DNA from: Claveliimonas ammoniilytica
GTDB taxonomy: Bacteria > Bacillota > Clostridia > Lachnospirales > Lachnospiraceae
NCBI RefSeq assembly: GCF_025567415.1
Contig: NZ_JAOQJV010000003.1
Span: forward strand, 62,001-126,000
DNA: 64,000 bases
Reading direction: 5' to 3'
The notes beneath the pieces are model-generated. The model was not told the origin of the DNA. It saw only the letters and a list, made by a program, of their open reading frames with translations, and did no database searches. A program made the position numbers and the translations under genes. Positions 25,296 to 34,636 of this stretch are shown here, in pieces (the first letter of the stretch is position 1; every line of letters starts with the position of its first letter).

Positions 25296-27474
25296 GTCGG
25301 GTAAGAGAAGAGCATTACTGTCCTTCCCTCCCCTAAGAACCGTACGTGATAGTTTCCCATCATACGGCTCAAGCCTTATAAAGCCTATTGCTGCCACAAT
25401 AAGCCGGTTGTATATCATTCGTATACAAATTTGAAATTGCTGTAGGATTTATTTTTGCGTTCAGCGAAGTATTCCATCCAAATTTCATCGTAGGGATTCG
25501 CTTCCGCTTTAATACATGTAAAACGGGTAATGTTTGTGTCGGTTGCATATACTAATGCGAGATAATTATCCTCCGTCAGCTTTTCAGAGAAAGTCCAGCT
25601 ACGGTTTCCGATTCTGTGGAAATATTTATCTCTTATCCATGCGGCTGGTTTGTTTTTATGTCTACGTCGGCACCATCTCCATAGCGCCTTGAATGTCTGC
25701 CAGTCCACATATCTAAATGCAACCGAAGATACGTTATACTTCTGAAAGTTCACCCATCCTCTGATAATAGGATTCAGGCATTTGATCAGATCGGATTGCT
25801 TGCCCGTTCGGAACTTCTTAATTGTTCCACGAATTTTACGCATAATTGATTTAACATTCTGTTTTGATGGTTTGGTAAGTAATTTATCCCCATATTTACG
25901 AATATTACAACCCAAAAAGTCAAATCCATCGTGTATGTTCGTAATAACTGTCTTTTCATCCGATAATTCTAATCCTCTTTCATGCATGAACTCTTTTACT
26001 AAAGGTAGTACCTCGTTTCTTAATAGTTCCTCTGATACTCCTGTAATAATGAAATCATCTGCATAGCGCACCAGATTTACTTTTGGATTTATCTGTCTAC
26101 CTTTCGACCAATACCGTTTGAACTTATTCTTCAATAATCTTTCTAATCCGTCCAATACATAATTACACAGCGTCGGTGAAATAGTACCTCCCTGTGGTGT
26201 TCCTTGGTCAGTAGCATTGAGTTTTCCCTTTTCCACAAATCCAGCTTTAAGAAATTTGTGCAAAATTTCTTTGTCCATAGGGATATTCTTTTGCATCCAT
26301 TCATGATTTATGTTATCGAAACATCCTTTTATGTCACCTTCCAACACCCATTCTGGTGCTGTTTTTCGAGCCAAGTCGACAAAACATTGCTCTATAGCGT
26401 CTTGAACACATCTGTTGGGTCTGAATCCGTATGAAGTGCCGTCTGCCAGAGTTTCTGTGACTGGTTCCAGTGCCATTTTGTGTAATGTTTGCATTGCCCT
26501 ATCTTTCATTGTAGGAATACTCAGTGGTCTCTTTTTTCCATTTTTCTTTGGAATGTAGATTCGTCTGAGCGGTTGAGGTTGGTATCCTCTTCTCTGAAGT
26601 GTGAATATGGCGTTAAATTTGTCCTCATTACTTATCCAACACACGCCATCTACTCCAGGTGTTCTTTTACCCTTGTTTTCTGTTACTCTTTTTACAGCAA
26701 TTGCTTTTGCATAAAACGAATGAGTCAGAGTCCATTGTAAGGATTTGATTTTTCCTACTCTGTTCTCCTTTACAGCCTTTGCAATACGCATCTGCAGTTT
26801 CTTAACCTCATATTCAGCTGTTCCAAAATCAATATCCTTCCAGCTCTTAATGTGATTTGAAGATGCACACGATTTCTCGTACATTTGCATTTCTCCTTTC
26901 AGAAATTCTGCTAATTCTCTTGCAACATAAGACCAGACGGAAGTCTGCCCCCTTTCGGGTGAGTATATTCTCTATCCTTCTCATTACAAGAAGGCATTCG
27001 CTTTCTCCGTCCTCCTTACCCGCACATCTATCGGTTTCCCTTACGGGTTACTTTCCGTATCTTTATGGAGATATACGGGCTTACCTTGTTCCACTACATT
27101 TATGCTGGTAGATTAGGCTCCACCTTTCTGCCGACGGTTCTATAGTCCGTGTGGTGGCTGTTTCAACCCCCAACCAAACCGCATTCCCATTTTGGGCCAG
27201 GCCCAGCAACCTTTGGCCTGTTCGCGCATAACGACATTTACCAGTGATTCAGATATCTTAGCCATTCTATCCCAGTCATCATCTCAAGTCAGTGTTGCTC
27301 TTACTTGTTCTTATCCTCACGGAATCAGTTCTACATCTCTGTAAAGATGATTTTTCATATCTCGTTTCCTCATAGCAGTTACCCGCTACTTTGTAGATAT
27401 TAGACTCAACTGACGGAACAGCAGGTCTTACACCTTACGGTAAGACAATAAATGTAGTGACTTTCAAGTCACAC
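25296..27474 (-). mobile_element. Complete group II intron inside uvrX
   Basis: 5' end GTGTGACTTGAAAG (27474 downward) fits the GUGYG start; 3' end ...TTACCCGAC fits the AY end. A 34-base domain V (25337-25370; GAGCCG...CGGTTC with a GAAA tetraloop) lies about 40 bases before the 3' end. It encodes a reverse transcriptase/maturase. Removing exactly 25296-27474 restores the polymerase frame across Phe-Tyr, which defines both borders. About 2.18 kb. Confidence 0.9.
25415..26884 (-). CDS. ltrA: Group II intron reverse transcriptase/maturase
   Basis: About 489 residues. RT domains with GTPQGGTISPTLCNYVLDGL and catalytic YADD (NLVRYADDFIITG), then the maturase X domain (IRGWVNFQKYN; TFKALWRWCRRRHKNK). 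It ends in NPYDEIWMEYFAERKNKSYS without an HNH zinc-finger endonuclease, so it is of the En-minus kind. It assists splicing and retrohoming. The start is Met-3, eight bases after AAAGGAG. Intact, so the intron may still move. Confidence 0.92.
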   Translation of the reverse strand: MYEKSCASSNHIKSWKDIDFGTAEYEVKKLQMRIAKAVKENRVGKIKSLQWTLTHSFYAKAIAVKRVTENKGKRTPGVDGVCWISNEDKFNAIFTLQRRGYQPQPLRRIYIPKKNGKKRPLSIPTMKDRAMQTLHKMALEPVTETLADGTSYGFRPNRCVQDAIEQCFVDLARKTAPEWVLEGDIKGCFDNINHEWMQKNIPMDKEILHKFLKAGFVEKGKLNATDQGTPQGGTISPTLCNYVLDGLERLLKNKFKRYWSKGRQINPKVNLVRYADDFIITGVSEELLRNEVLPLVKEFMHERGLELSDEKTVITNIHDGFDFLGCNIRKYGDKLLTKPSKQNVKSIMRKIRGTIKKFRTGKQSDLIKCLNPIIRGWVNFQKYNVSSVAFRYVDWQTFKALWRWCRRRHKNKPAAWIRDKYFHRIGNRSWTFSEKLTEDNYLALVYATDTNITRFTCIKAEANPYDEIWMEYFAERKNKSYSNFKFVYE

Positions 27475-27516
27475 AAAACAGTTCATATCACTATGCAGGA
27501 TCACACGCTCACTCAA
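27475..27516 (-). CDS. uvrX: UvrX-type DNA polymerase, exon 1
   Basis: Fourteen codons, MSERVILHSDMNCF, starting at TTG 27516 eight bases after GGGAGG. The aspartate in HSDMN is the first catalytic metal ligand. The frame joins exon 2 at Tyr when the intron is removed. Too short to be found without recognising the intron. Confidence 0.88.
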
Positions 27517-27710
27517 ACTTTTCACCTCCCAGCTGTTTCCTTCAACATGATGTCTTATCAATTTTTGTATGTTTAGTATATATCGACATTCCGGAGATAG
27601 TCAAGTAACATCTTGGTTGTATTTTCTCCATTTTGGAGATTATTGTTGATTTTATTTCTAACATACGGTATAATGCATATAGAAAATTCAAATAGAAATG
27701 AGGCGAACAA
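27517..27710. promoter_or_regulatory. Divergent promoter region, polymerase versus repressor
   Basis: Plus-strand promoter TTGATT (27646-27651), 17-base spacer, TATAAT (27669-27674) serves the repressor gene. TCTCCA-TTT-TGGAGA (27625-27639) is a perfect inverted repeat just upstream, and GACATTCCGGAGATAGTC near 27583 is a second weaker one. They are candidate operators of the CI-like repressor, linking polymerase expression to DNA damage. Confidence 0.6.
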
Positions 27711-28442
27711 ATGCGTGATTTCGGGGAAATATTAGCAGAAAATAGAAAAAAGAAAGGATACTCTCAATCAGATCTGGTAGACCTGCTTTCTCAGGAAGGT
27801 ATTCAGGTCACTACAAAAGCAATCTCCAAATGGGAGACCAATGCACGAGAACCAGCTTTACATGTTTTCCTGACACTTTGCCAGTTACTTGATATCGAAG
27901 ATATATATGAATCCTTCTTTGGAGAAAACCCATATAACATTATGAGTGGATTGAATGAAGAAGGCAGAAATAAATTGATTGAATTTGCTGATATTTTGAA
28001 AGCTTCTAAAAAGTTTTCTCCACTGTCTGCAAAAATTATCCCATTCCATCATCCTGTAGAAATTACCTGGGAACCAGTTTCTGCTGGTACTGGAAATTAC
28101 CTGGAGGATTCTGTAAAAGAAACCTATGATGTAGGACACCTTGCTCCTGAGCAGACTGACTTTGGTGTACGGATTTCCGGTGACAGTATGGAGCCACTTT
28201 ATCATACAGACGATGTTGCATGGATTCAGAAAAAAGATTCTCTTGCTAATGGTGAAATTGGAATCTTCTATCTCAACGGCAATACTTACATCAAGGAATT
28301 ACACGATGAGCCAGATGGTGTTTATCTGATTTCTTTAAATCAAAAATATCGTCCTATCCAGGTTTTGGAATCTGACTCTTTTAAGATTTTTGGAAAAGTA
28401 ATCGGGAAATGCAAAGGTGCAGAAATTCCGGGATTTCATTAG
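27711..28442 (+). CDS. XRE/S24 (CI- or LexA-like) self-cleaving repressor
   Basis: 243 residues. XRE helix-turn-helix (YSQSDLVDLLSQEGIQVTTKAISKWE) then an S24 peptidase domain with the catalytic serine in GDSMEPLYHTDD and lysine in NTYIKEL. RecA-stimulated self-cleavage would release repression after DNA damage. Divergent from the UvrX operon, which it probably controls along with element functions. Confidence 0.88.
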   Translation: MRDFGEILAENRKKKGYSQSDLVDLLSQEGIQVTTKAISKWETNAREPALHVFLTLCQLLDIEDIYESFFGENPYNIMSGLNEEGRNKLIEFADILKASKKFSPLSAKIIPFHHPVEITWEPVSAGTGNYLEDSVKETYDVGHLAPEQTDFGVRISGDSMEPLYHTDDVAWIQKKDSLANGEIGIFYLNGNTYIKELHDEPDGVYLISLNQKYRPIQVLESDSFKIFGKVIGKCKGAEIPGFH

Positions 28443-28498
28443 ACTTCAACAGCAGGTTCATGATCCTGCTGATAACAATAAGCAAAGGAAGTGATTGA

Positions 28499-28699
28499 AT
28501 GGCAATCAATAATACACTAAAAGATATTCGTGAAGAACGGAATCTCATTCAAGCAGATTTGGCTGAAGCCATAGGTTCCTGCAGCCAGACTATAGGCCGC
28601 ATCGAACGTGGAGAACGTAATCCTTCTCTTGAGATTGCAATCCGGCTGGCACATTACCTGAAAGTGCCTGTAGAAGATATTTTTCAGGTTGAAGACTGA
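28499..28699 (+). CDS. Small XRE-family regulator
   Basis: 66 residues, essentially one helix-turn-helix (IQADLAEAIGSCSQTIGRIERGER), Cro-like in size. It lies downstream of the CI-like repressor with GGAAGTG as ribosome site. Likely a partner regulator of the element. Confidence 0.8.
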   Translation: MAINNTLKDIREERNLIQADLAEAIGSCSQTIGRIERGERNPSLEIAIRLAHYLKVPVEDIFQVED

Positions 28700-28712
28700 A
28701 ACACAGCTGCCA

Positions 28713-28745
28713 GAAAACCGAGGAGTAAAATCCCCGGTTTTCCTT
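28713..28745. terminator. Bidirectional terminator
   Basis: GAAAACCG and CGGTTTTC arms between converging genes, followed by CCTTTT on the plus strand. Confidence 0.7.
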
Positions 28746-28756
28746 TTGCTCAAAAA

Positions 28757-29191
28757 TCAGTGTAATCCTTTTACGAAATCCGCTGCGTTTTTCATATCTT
28801 CTTCATTCGGATGGTCTTTAGCAATACCTCCAACCAGTTTAAATGGTCCGAATGTGTCATACCCTTTACAACCAAATTTTCCAACCACACTGGCATGTCT
28901 TTTATCCAAAATCTGCTCTATGGTTTTATAATTCGCACTCCCGCCATAAGTACAGATCAGAAATATCTTTTTGTCGTCCGGTAGATTCTTCTCTGCAAAT
29001 TCCAATATCGACTGATGAAACTTTGAAAAATAGATTCCTGATGCAAACCCAATCATATCATAACTGCTCAGGTCTGCATCTGGCTGTTTCACAGCATCAA
29101 TCAAATCCACCTGACATTCTTCTGCGATCCTCTTTACTAATTTTTCTGTATTTCCATGATGCACAGATGCGTATACTATCGCTGTTCTCAT
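28757..29191 (-). CDS. Flavodoxin
   Basis: 144 residues, IVYASVHHGNTEKLVKRIAE (FMN phosphate loop variant) and FLICTYGGSANYKTIEQIL. A short-chain flavodoxin domain for electron transfer. Its start overlaps the stop of the YjbR gene (ATGA), so the two are translated together. It is cargo of the element rather than a mobility gene. Confidence 0.8.
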   Translation of the reverse strand: MRTAIVYASVHHGNTEKLVKRIAEECQVDLIDAVKQPDADLSSYDMIGFASGIYFSKFHQSILEFAEKNLPDDKKIFLICTYGGSANYKTIEQILDKRHASVVGKFGCKGYDTFGPFKLVGGIAKDHPNEEDMKNAADFVKGLH

Positions 29192-29562
29192 TTTTCTTCC
29201 TTTCCGTCTGCTCCGTCAATCAGGTCATAGCTCATATCCAAAAAGTCCAATATCTTCGCTTCACTGACTGAACCATCCAGTAAAATCGTGATCCAGTGCT
29301 GTTTATCCATATGGTATCCTGGTAAAAATCCATAAGTCTGAATAATCATGCTGGTCATTTCTGGATTGCACTTTACATCCATAATGTCAACCAGATCATT
29401 TCCCTCTAATCCCAGTTTCGATTTTTCAACCGTCATGATCACTGCATACCATTTTCCATTTTTATGTCGAAGTACTGCACTGTCCGATAGTTTACTCCAT
29501 AAATATTCCGGCATTGTGCCATACTGTTTCTGCACATATTCAAAAATTTCTTCTTTCTTCAC
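29188..29562 (-). CDS. MmcQ/YjbR-family protein
   Basis: 124 residues with the CyaY-like YjbR fold (LRHKNGKWYAVIMTVEKSKL; CNPEMTSMIIQTYGFLPGYH; HWITILLDGSV). The family is often called DNA-binding, but biochemical roles are poorly known. GTG start with AGGAG at long spacing. Upstream partner of the flavodoxin. Confidence 0.82.
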   Translation of the reverse strand: MKKEEIFEYVQKQYGTMPEYLWSKLSDSAVLRHKNGKWYAVIMTVEKSKLGLEGNDLVDIMDVKCNPEMTSMIIQTYGFLPGYHMDKQHWITILLDGSVSEAKILDFLDMSYDLIDGADGKEEK

Positions 29563-29731
29563 AATCTATTCAACTCCTGATTTTTCTGATATCCTGCCCA
29601 TAATCATACCACATTTTCGTATCCCATACTACCTGCCAAATTCTTTTGCATTTTTCCGGTTCTCCTGACTTTAACTAATAGAGGGGTAAAACAGCAAGGA
29701 CAGGAAGTGAGGATACACTTCCGGAAAATCC

Positions 29732-29758
29732 CAATTTAGGGTACCCTGCCCTAAATTG
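29732..29758 (+). other. Probable origin of transfer (oriT)
   Basis: CAATTTAGGG and CCCTAAATTG are perfect ten-base arms flanking TACCCTG, and TACCCTGCC resembles the TATCCTG/C nick region of MobP-type origins. It lies 55 bases before mobC and the relaxase, the expected place. The exact nick is inferred. Confidence 0.6.
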
Positions 29759-29812
29759 AAAAAACGCTGAAAGCAACGATACTACTGCCCTCTCAGAAAG
29801 GAGAACCCACCA

Positions 29813-30136
29813 ATGGCTGAAAGAAAGAGAAACAAAGAAATTCATTTTTATGTCACCGAAGAAGAAAGGAAGCTAATCCGCAGGAAGATGATAGAATCAA
29901 AAACCAAAAACATGGGAGCTTATCTGCGAAAAATGGCAATCGACGGTTATATCGTCAACACCGATACCACTCCACTGAAGAAACAGTATGAGGAAATGCA
30001 CAAGATTGGTGTAAATATAAACCAGATTGCAAAAAAGGTAAATATCACCGGAGATCTATATCCGGAAGAAATGCAAGAATTGAAAGAGATGGTGAAAGAA
30101 TTATGGCGTATCTTAAGATCTTCCCCGTTAAAGTAA
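29813..30136 (+). CDS. mobC: MobC-type mobilization protein
   Basis: 107 residues: RNKEIHFYVTEEERKLIRRK is a ribbon-helix-helix start and GVNINQIAKKVN is the MobC hallmark. MobC opens oriT DNA for the relaxase. Excellent AGAAAGGAG site. It overlaps the relaxase gene by 34 bases. Confidence 0.85.
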   Translation: MAERKRNKEIHFYVTEEERKLIRRKMIESKTKNMGAYLRKMAIDGYIVNTDTTPLKKQYEEMHKIGVNINQIAKKVNITGDLYPEEMQELKEMVKELWRILRSSPLK

Positions 30137-31482
30137 CAGACAAGAAAGCTCTGGACTACATCACGAATCCAGATAAAACAGCTGAAAAACTGTTAGTTTC
30201 CAGTTTTGGCTGTTCCCCGGAAACTGCAGATCTTGAATTTTCTATGACAAGAGAAATGGCAAAAAAGAATGGAATGGACAAAGGTGATAACCTGGCATTT
30301 CATCTGATCCAGTCCTTCAAGCCTGGAGAAGTTGATGCCGAAACCGCTCATCGCTTAGGGCAACAATTTGCAGACGAAGTACTGAAAGGAAAATATGAAT
30401 ACGTGATCAGTACTCATGTTGACAAAAATCATATTCACAATCACATCCTCTTCAACGCTGCAAGCTTTGTTGATCATCACAAGTATGTTTCCAATAAACG
30501 GAGCTACCACAAACTTTGTAGAATCAGCAATCGTATCTGTCATGAAAATGGACTTGCCACCAGTATGCCAACCGGAGAAAAAGGTAAAAACTATAAAGAG
30601 AACATGGAATATCATCGTGGCACCAGTTGGAAAGCCAAGCTACGTGTTGCGGTTGATAAGGCAATCTGGGTTTCCATCAACTATGAGGAATTTCTGCAAA
30701 AGATGCAGTTAGCCGGATATGAAATCCGCCAAGGAAAGCACCTGTCCTTCCGTGCACCAGAGCAGAAAAACTTCACTTATATGAAATCTCTCGGAAGCTA
30801 TTATTCCGAAGAAAATGTTCGCATCCGCCTGGCAAAAAATCGTAGCAAAGTAAAAGCTCCAAAGCATCTGTCCAGAGAAGCCCGCCTGTATATCAATATC
30901 TCCACGTATGTTACAACCGGCAATCGAGAAGGATTTGAACGATGGGCAAAGCTCAATAATTTGAAAGAGGCGGCCCGCACCTTCAACTATCTTTCCGAAA
31001 ATAACTTGCTGAATTATGACGATTTCAGGCAGCATGTATCTGACATTGAAGCTTCTGTGAAAGTTGCCGACCAAAGAATAGCACAAATCAACAGTGAACT
31101 GAGCACGCAGAAAGTCATTCAGAAACACTGTGATTCTTATCGGCTTTGCCGTAAAGTAATTGAAGATTGTAAATCTGCTAAAAATCCAAAAGCATACCGC
31201 ACCAAACATCAGGCAGAATACCAGCTCCACGATTCACTAAAAAAAGAGCTTCAGGATCTCGGCGTTACCAAAATCCCAAGCCCTAATAAAGTCCAAAAGC
31301 TGATTGAAAATCTTGAATCTGAACAGGCTGCTACTGTCCGGGAAAAACAGGAATTGCAGAAAAAGCAGAAAACCTTGGAAATCATTCAGCAAAATTTCTC
31401 TGTGCTGCTCGATGCTCCGGAAATCAATTCAGACTTACTTCCGGCAAAACGGGAATCCGTTTCTGTCACAAGAGGTCAATAA
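30103..31482 (+). CDS. Relaxase (MobA/VirD2 family, MobP type)
   Basis: 459 residues. The N-terminal relaxase domain has HLIQSFKPGEVDAETAHRLG and the metal-binding three-histidine motif in THVDKNHIHNHILFNA. The C-terminus is a long helical region with coiled-coil character (ENLESEQAATVREKQELQKK). It nicks oriT and pilots the strand into the recipient. No coupling protein or secretion genes are nearby, so this unit is mobilizable or belongs to a larger conjugative element beyond the right edge. Confidence 0.88.
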   Translation: MAYLKIFPVKVTDKKALDYITNPDKTAEKLLVSSFGCSPETADLEFSMTREMAKKNGMDKGDNLAFHLIQSFKPGEVDAETAHRLGQQFADEVLKGKYEYVISTHVDKNHIHNHILFNAASFVDHHKYVSNKRSYHKLCRISNRICHENGLATSMPTGEKGKNYKENMEYHRGTSWKAKLRVAVDKAIWVSINYEEFLQKMQLAGYEIRQGKHLSFRAPEQKNFTYMKSLGSYYSEENVRIRLAKNRSKVKAPKHLSREARLYINISTYVTTGNREGFERWAKLNNLKEAARTFNYLSENNLLNYDDFRQHVSDIEASVKVADQRIAQINSELSTQKVIQKHCDSYRLCRKVIEDCKSAKNPKAYRTKHQAEYQLHDSLKKELQDLGVTKIPSPNKVQKLIENLESEQAATVREKQELQKKQKTLEIIQQNFSVLLDAPEINSDLLPAKRESVSVTRGQ

Positions 31483-31496
31483 GATTGCACTGCAAC

Positions 31497-31981
31497 TCAC
31501 TCATTTTCTTCCCAAGGTTTCAGACCCATTTCCTCCCAGGTGACACCATACGGTGCACCTCCGGAGGTATAACCGGCAATAAAGAAAAATCTGTCATCTT
31601 GCAAGATTTCTTCTTTAGCCAGATTATCTCTTGTTTCTTTTTTCTGTCTTGCTCGCCTCTGCTGCTTCTTTTGTTTCGCAAAAGCTGCTTTTCCCTGATA
31701 TGCTTTCGTGTACTCCATACAGTAGAACGCAGCCTGCCGGTCTGCGGCAAGCTGCGCTCCCGCAGCGATGTTTCCATCGACCAGTCCTCCCCGCATCAGG
31801 TTCAGCACCGCACGGAGCACGACGGGAAAGAGTGTTGCTTTTTCCCCCTTATCGCCTTGTTGTAGCAGGAACAGTCCTCTTCCTTCGTTGAATACCGCAC
31901 GCCTCCATCTATCGCCCTGTCAAAAGGTGCCGGCAGATCCATCCCAATCTGCCAGCTGTCAAATAATCTGGTATTTGCCAT
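31497..31981 (-). pseudogene. Conserved element protein with frameshift
   Basis: Two adjoining frames make one protein. From ATG 31981 (behind GGAGG) the frame reads MANTRLFDSWQIGMDLPAPF...RYSTKEEDCSCYNKAIRG and then ends early. A second frame takes over as EKATLFPVVLRAVLNLMRGG and runs through FFFIAGYTSGGAPYGVTWEE to 31497. The shift falls at a GGGGGAAAAA run near 31843-31852, so loss of one base there explains it. Intact length would be about 160 residues. Real mutation or homopolymer sequencing error cannot be told apart here. Confidence 0.65.
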
Positions 31982-32493
31982 ACGTTTCTGTTTCCTCCAA
32001 TCTTTTATTTCCTACAATCCCTTGTAATTCTTTCGGCCGCTTCTTTGAAAAATCTCTCTTCCAGGTTCCTTACCGTACAATACAAATCGGGTAAAAGGTA
32101 TTTGGGTTCTCCACTTTTCCACATTCCAATCCATTATATAAATATATTCGATCAAAGGTTGTTCTTGTCTTCCCTCCTTTTGCCAGCCTGAACATAAAAA
32201 AAGACACCAAAAAACAATTCTTTGCTTTTTGATGTCTTTTCTGTCTTTTCAGGCTGATGCCCGAATCAATATTACAGAAGTCCGAACAGACTTCTCCTGT
32301 ACTTTTCGCACAATCTACTTTCAAATCCCGGACCTCTCCAGAATGAAATTTCTTATTCAGGATATTTCCCAAATAAAACTATTTACGCAATTATCATAGC
32401 ACTGTATTTTGTTTGCGTCAACATTTCAATCACAATATATAGATAATATCTGTTGATTAGATGCAAATTTCTGTGCTAAATAATTCATTCAAG
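31982..32493. other. Spacer between mobility genes and siderophore operon, with long hairpin
   Basis: No supported gene. At 32184-32256 a long inverted structure has outer arms CAGCCTGAA/TTCAGGCTG and inner arms around AAAAGACACC and GATGTCTTTT. It can end the dtxR-end transcript coming from the right, or be part of an element border. Confidence 0.5.
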
Positions 32494-32874
32494 TTATGCT
32501 GTATCATTGCTCTGTTTTTCAACCGAAGCTTTCAATTTCTGAAAAGTCTCTTCGCTGATTGCATGTTCTATCCGACAGGCATCCCTTTCTGCGGTTTCCC
32601 GATCAACCCCGACAGCTACAAGCTGCTCCGTAAAGAACTGATGCCGTTCATAAATTTTCTCAGCAACCTCCCGCCCGTCTTCGGTCAGATGGAGATATCC
32701 ATCTTCATCCACGGTCAGAAAACCGCCATTCTTTAACACACCTACTGCATGGCTGATACTCGGTTTACTGAATCCCATGTGTCGGGCAAGGTCAACGGAG
32801 CGAACCATGCCTTTTTCCTTTTGCAATACAAGGACTGCTTCCAAATAATCCTCGCCCGACGCATAAATCTTCAT
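32494..32874 (-). CDS. DtxR-family iron-dependent repressor (EqbA-like)
   Basis: 126 residues. Winged helix (MVRSVDLARHMGFSKPSISHAVGVLKNGGFLTV) and dimer/metal domain with ERDACRIEHAIS. The Cys-x-x-Glu-His arrangement is that of the iron sensor DtxR (C102, E105, H106) rather than the Glu found in MntR. Last gene of the transport operon, 11 bases after the ABC gene. Probably acts on the TTAG-N6-CTAA boxes at 39.25, 58.44 and 61.33 kb. There is no SH3-like third domain. Confidence 0.82.
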   Translation of the reverse strand: MKIYASGEDYLEAVLVLQKEKGMVRSVDLARHMGFSKPSISHAVGVLKNGGFLTVDEDGYLHLTEDGREVAEKIYERHQFFTEQLVAVGVDRETAERDACRIEHAISEETFQKLKASVEKQSNDTA

Positions 32875-32885
32875 TGCCGCCTCCT

Positions 32886-34622
32886 TTACTGTGCCAGTTT
32901 CCAGCCGATAGCTTCCTGCCTTTCGGATACGAAGTCCGCATACAGACCCTTCTGCTGGATCAGTTCTGCATGAGTGCCGCGCTGAACGATATGGGAATCA
33001 TCCAATACCAATATCTGATCCGCACCCCGGACGGTTTTCAGGCGGTGGGCGATCATAATAATAGTCTTGTCGTGCGTCAATTCCGCAATCGCCCGCTGCA
33101 ATTCTTCTTCATTTTCCGGGTCAACGCTGCTTGTGGCTTCATCCAGAATGATAATCGGGGCGTCTTTCAATATGGCGCGGGCAATGGAAATACGCTGCTT
33201 CTCACCACCGGACAGGGTTCCTCCGCCTTCCCCGATCACCGTATCATACCCGTCGGTCAGGGCGGAAATAAATTCATGGCAGCAAGCCTTTTTCGCCGCC
33301 TCTACCACCTGTTCGTGCGTGGCATCCGGGCAGCCGAATTTGATGTTGTTCTCAATCGAATCGGCAAACAGATACACGTTCTGAAATACCATGCCGATAT
33401 TCTTCATCAGGCTGTCCAGTTTAAAATCCCGGACATCTTTGCCGCCAACCGTAATTCTCCCGGCGTCTACATCCCAAAATCGGGCAATCAGGTTGCACAT
33501 AGTCGTCTTGCCAGAACCGGACGGGCCGACAATGGCAGTGGTCGTTCCGGCAGGGATCGTAAAGCTGACATGATCCAGAATTTTTCGGTCTGCATAGGAA
33601 AAGTCCACATTATCAAATATAATTTCCGAGGATGCCGGAACCACATCTGCGCCCTTTTCATCCATGACCGGCGTATCGTCAATAGAGTTTGCCGTATCCA
33701 TAGAAGCCGCCAGCATTTGCAGCAGGGAGGCCATGTTTCCGGCGTTTTCCAGATCATTGAACACCATAAAGGAAGCGATCACCAAAATCACGCCATAGGC
33801 CAATGACAGGGAACCGTTCAGCCAGAAGTAAATGGAGGCCAGGAGCAGCAAAACACTGAACACCCGGACAACAACCTGTTTCAGGGCATCATAGGGGACA
33901 CTGGCTTTTGTCAGTTTCAAATTGTCCCGGCAGCTTGCCTTGATTGCGCTGTCAATGGACTGTGTGCTGTCCTTCTCCATACCGAAGGCTTTCACGATCC
34001 CCATCCCCTGGATATACTCCAGGACGGATTCCACAAGGCTTTCCTGTGTATGCTGCCGCACTCCGCTTAAGCGCTCAGATTTGCGGAGCGCCAGTTCCGC
34101 CGCTGCAAGATAAAGCAGGACGCCGACTGCGGCAATCAGACCGATCCGCCAGTCAAAAACCACCAAAACGATGACAAGCGCCACCGAATTGAAAAATCCG
34201 CCCAACACAGATACCAGCACACGCGCCGCCGAATTTTCCACATCCCCTAACGTGGTGGTAACGATAGCGGTAATGTTCCCGATACTGTTCTTGTTAAAAT
34301 ATCCCATCGGGATGTAACGCAGCCGGTCTCCGATGTGGATACGCTTTTCCGCCACCATACAGTAGCCGGTTTCCGTCTGCTCCATCGTGGAGAAATAGGT
34401 CGTGATGATCCTTCCAACCAGGGAAACAGCCATGATGCCCAAAGAAATCCAGATAAACCGGCTGTCCCGGTTATCGGATACCAACGCCTCCACCACGATA
34501 AAGAGGGCGGCAAACTGTAAAGCCGCAAACAGGCCGGAGAGGAACGCAAACAGCAGGGATTTTTTCAGCAGTCCCTCTTTGCTGCCAGCAAACGCAAAAA
34601 TTTTTTTCAATGTTCCATACAT
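32886..34622 (-). CDS. ABC half-transporter, YbtQ-like (siderophore uptake)
   Basis: About 578 residues: six membrane helices, then a nucleotide-binding domain with GPSGSGKTTMCNLIARFWDV, LSGGEKQRISIARAIL and IIILDEATSSVDPE. In yersiniabactin and equibactin-type loci two such exporter-fold proteins import the ferric siderophore. Start at 34622 (MYGTLKKIFAF) follows GGGGGTG; the longer upstream frame is unlikely. Forms a probable heterodimer with the preceding gene. Confidence 0.85.
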   Translation of the reverse strand: MYGTLKKIFAFAGSKEGLLKKSLLFAFLSGLFAALQFAALFIVVEALVSDNRDSRFIWISLGIMAVSLVGRIITTYFSTMEQTETGYCMVAEKRIHIGDRLRYIPMGYFNKNSIGNITAIVTTTLGDVENSAARVLVSVLGGFFNSVALVIVLVVFDWRIGLIAAVGVLLYLAAAELALRKSERLSGVRQHTQESLVESVLEYIQGMGIVKAFGMEKDSTQSIDSAIKASCRDNLKLTKASVPYDALKQVVVRVFSVLLLLASIYFWLNGSLSLAYGVILVIASFMVFNDLENAGNMASLLQMLAASMDTANSIDDTPVMDEKGADVVPASSEIIFDNVDFSYADRKILDHVSFTIPAGTTTAIVGPSGSGKTTMCNLIARFWDVDAGRITVGGKDVRDFKLDSLMKNIGMVFQNVYLFADSIENNIKFGCPDATHEQVVEAAKKACCHEFISALTDGYDTVIGEGGGTLSGGEKQRISIARAILKDAPIIILDEATSSVDPENEEELQRAIAELTHDKTIIMIAHRLKTVRGADQILVLDDSHIVQRGTHAELIQQKGLYADFVSERQEAIGWKLAQ

Positions 34623-34636
34623 TTGACAACACCCCC

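Noticed and set aside
25296..25418. N-terminal 41 residues of the polymerase frame as coding sequence.
   Set aside because: They translate group II intron domains V and VI; the real N-terminus is at 27475-27516.
32070..32372. Minus-strand ORF of 100 residues between the relaxase region and dtxR.
   Set aside because: It runs through a long terminator-like hairpin, has odd composition and no ribosome site.
32874..33806. Long plus-strand ORF opposite the ABC transporter gene.
   Set aside because: Antisense shadow of a GC-richer coding region; the minus frame has clear Walker and signature motifs.
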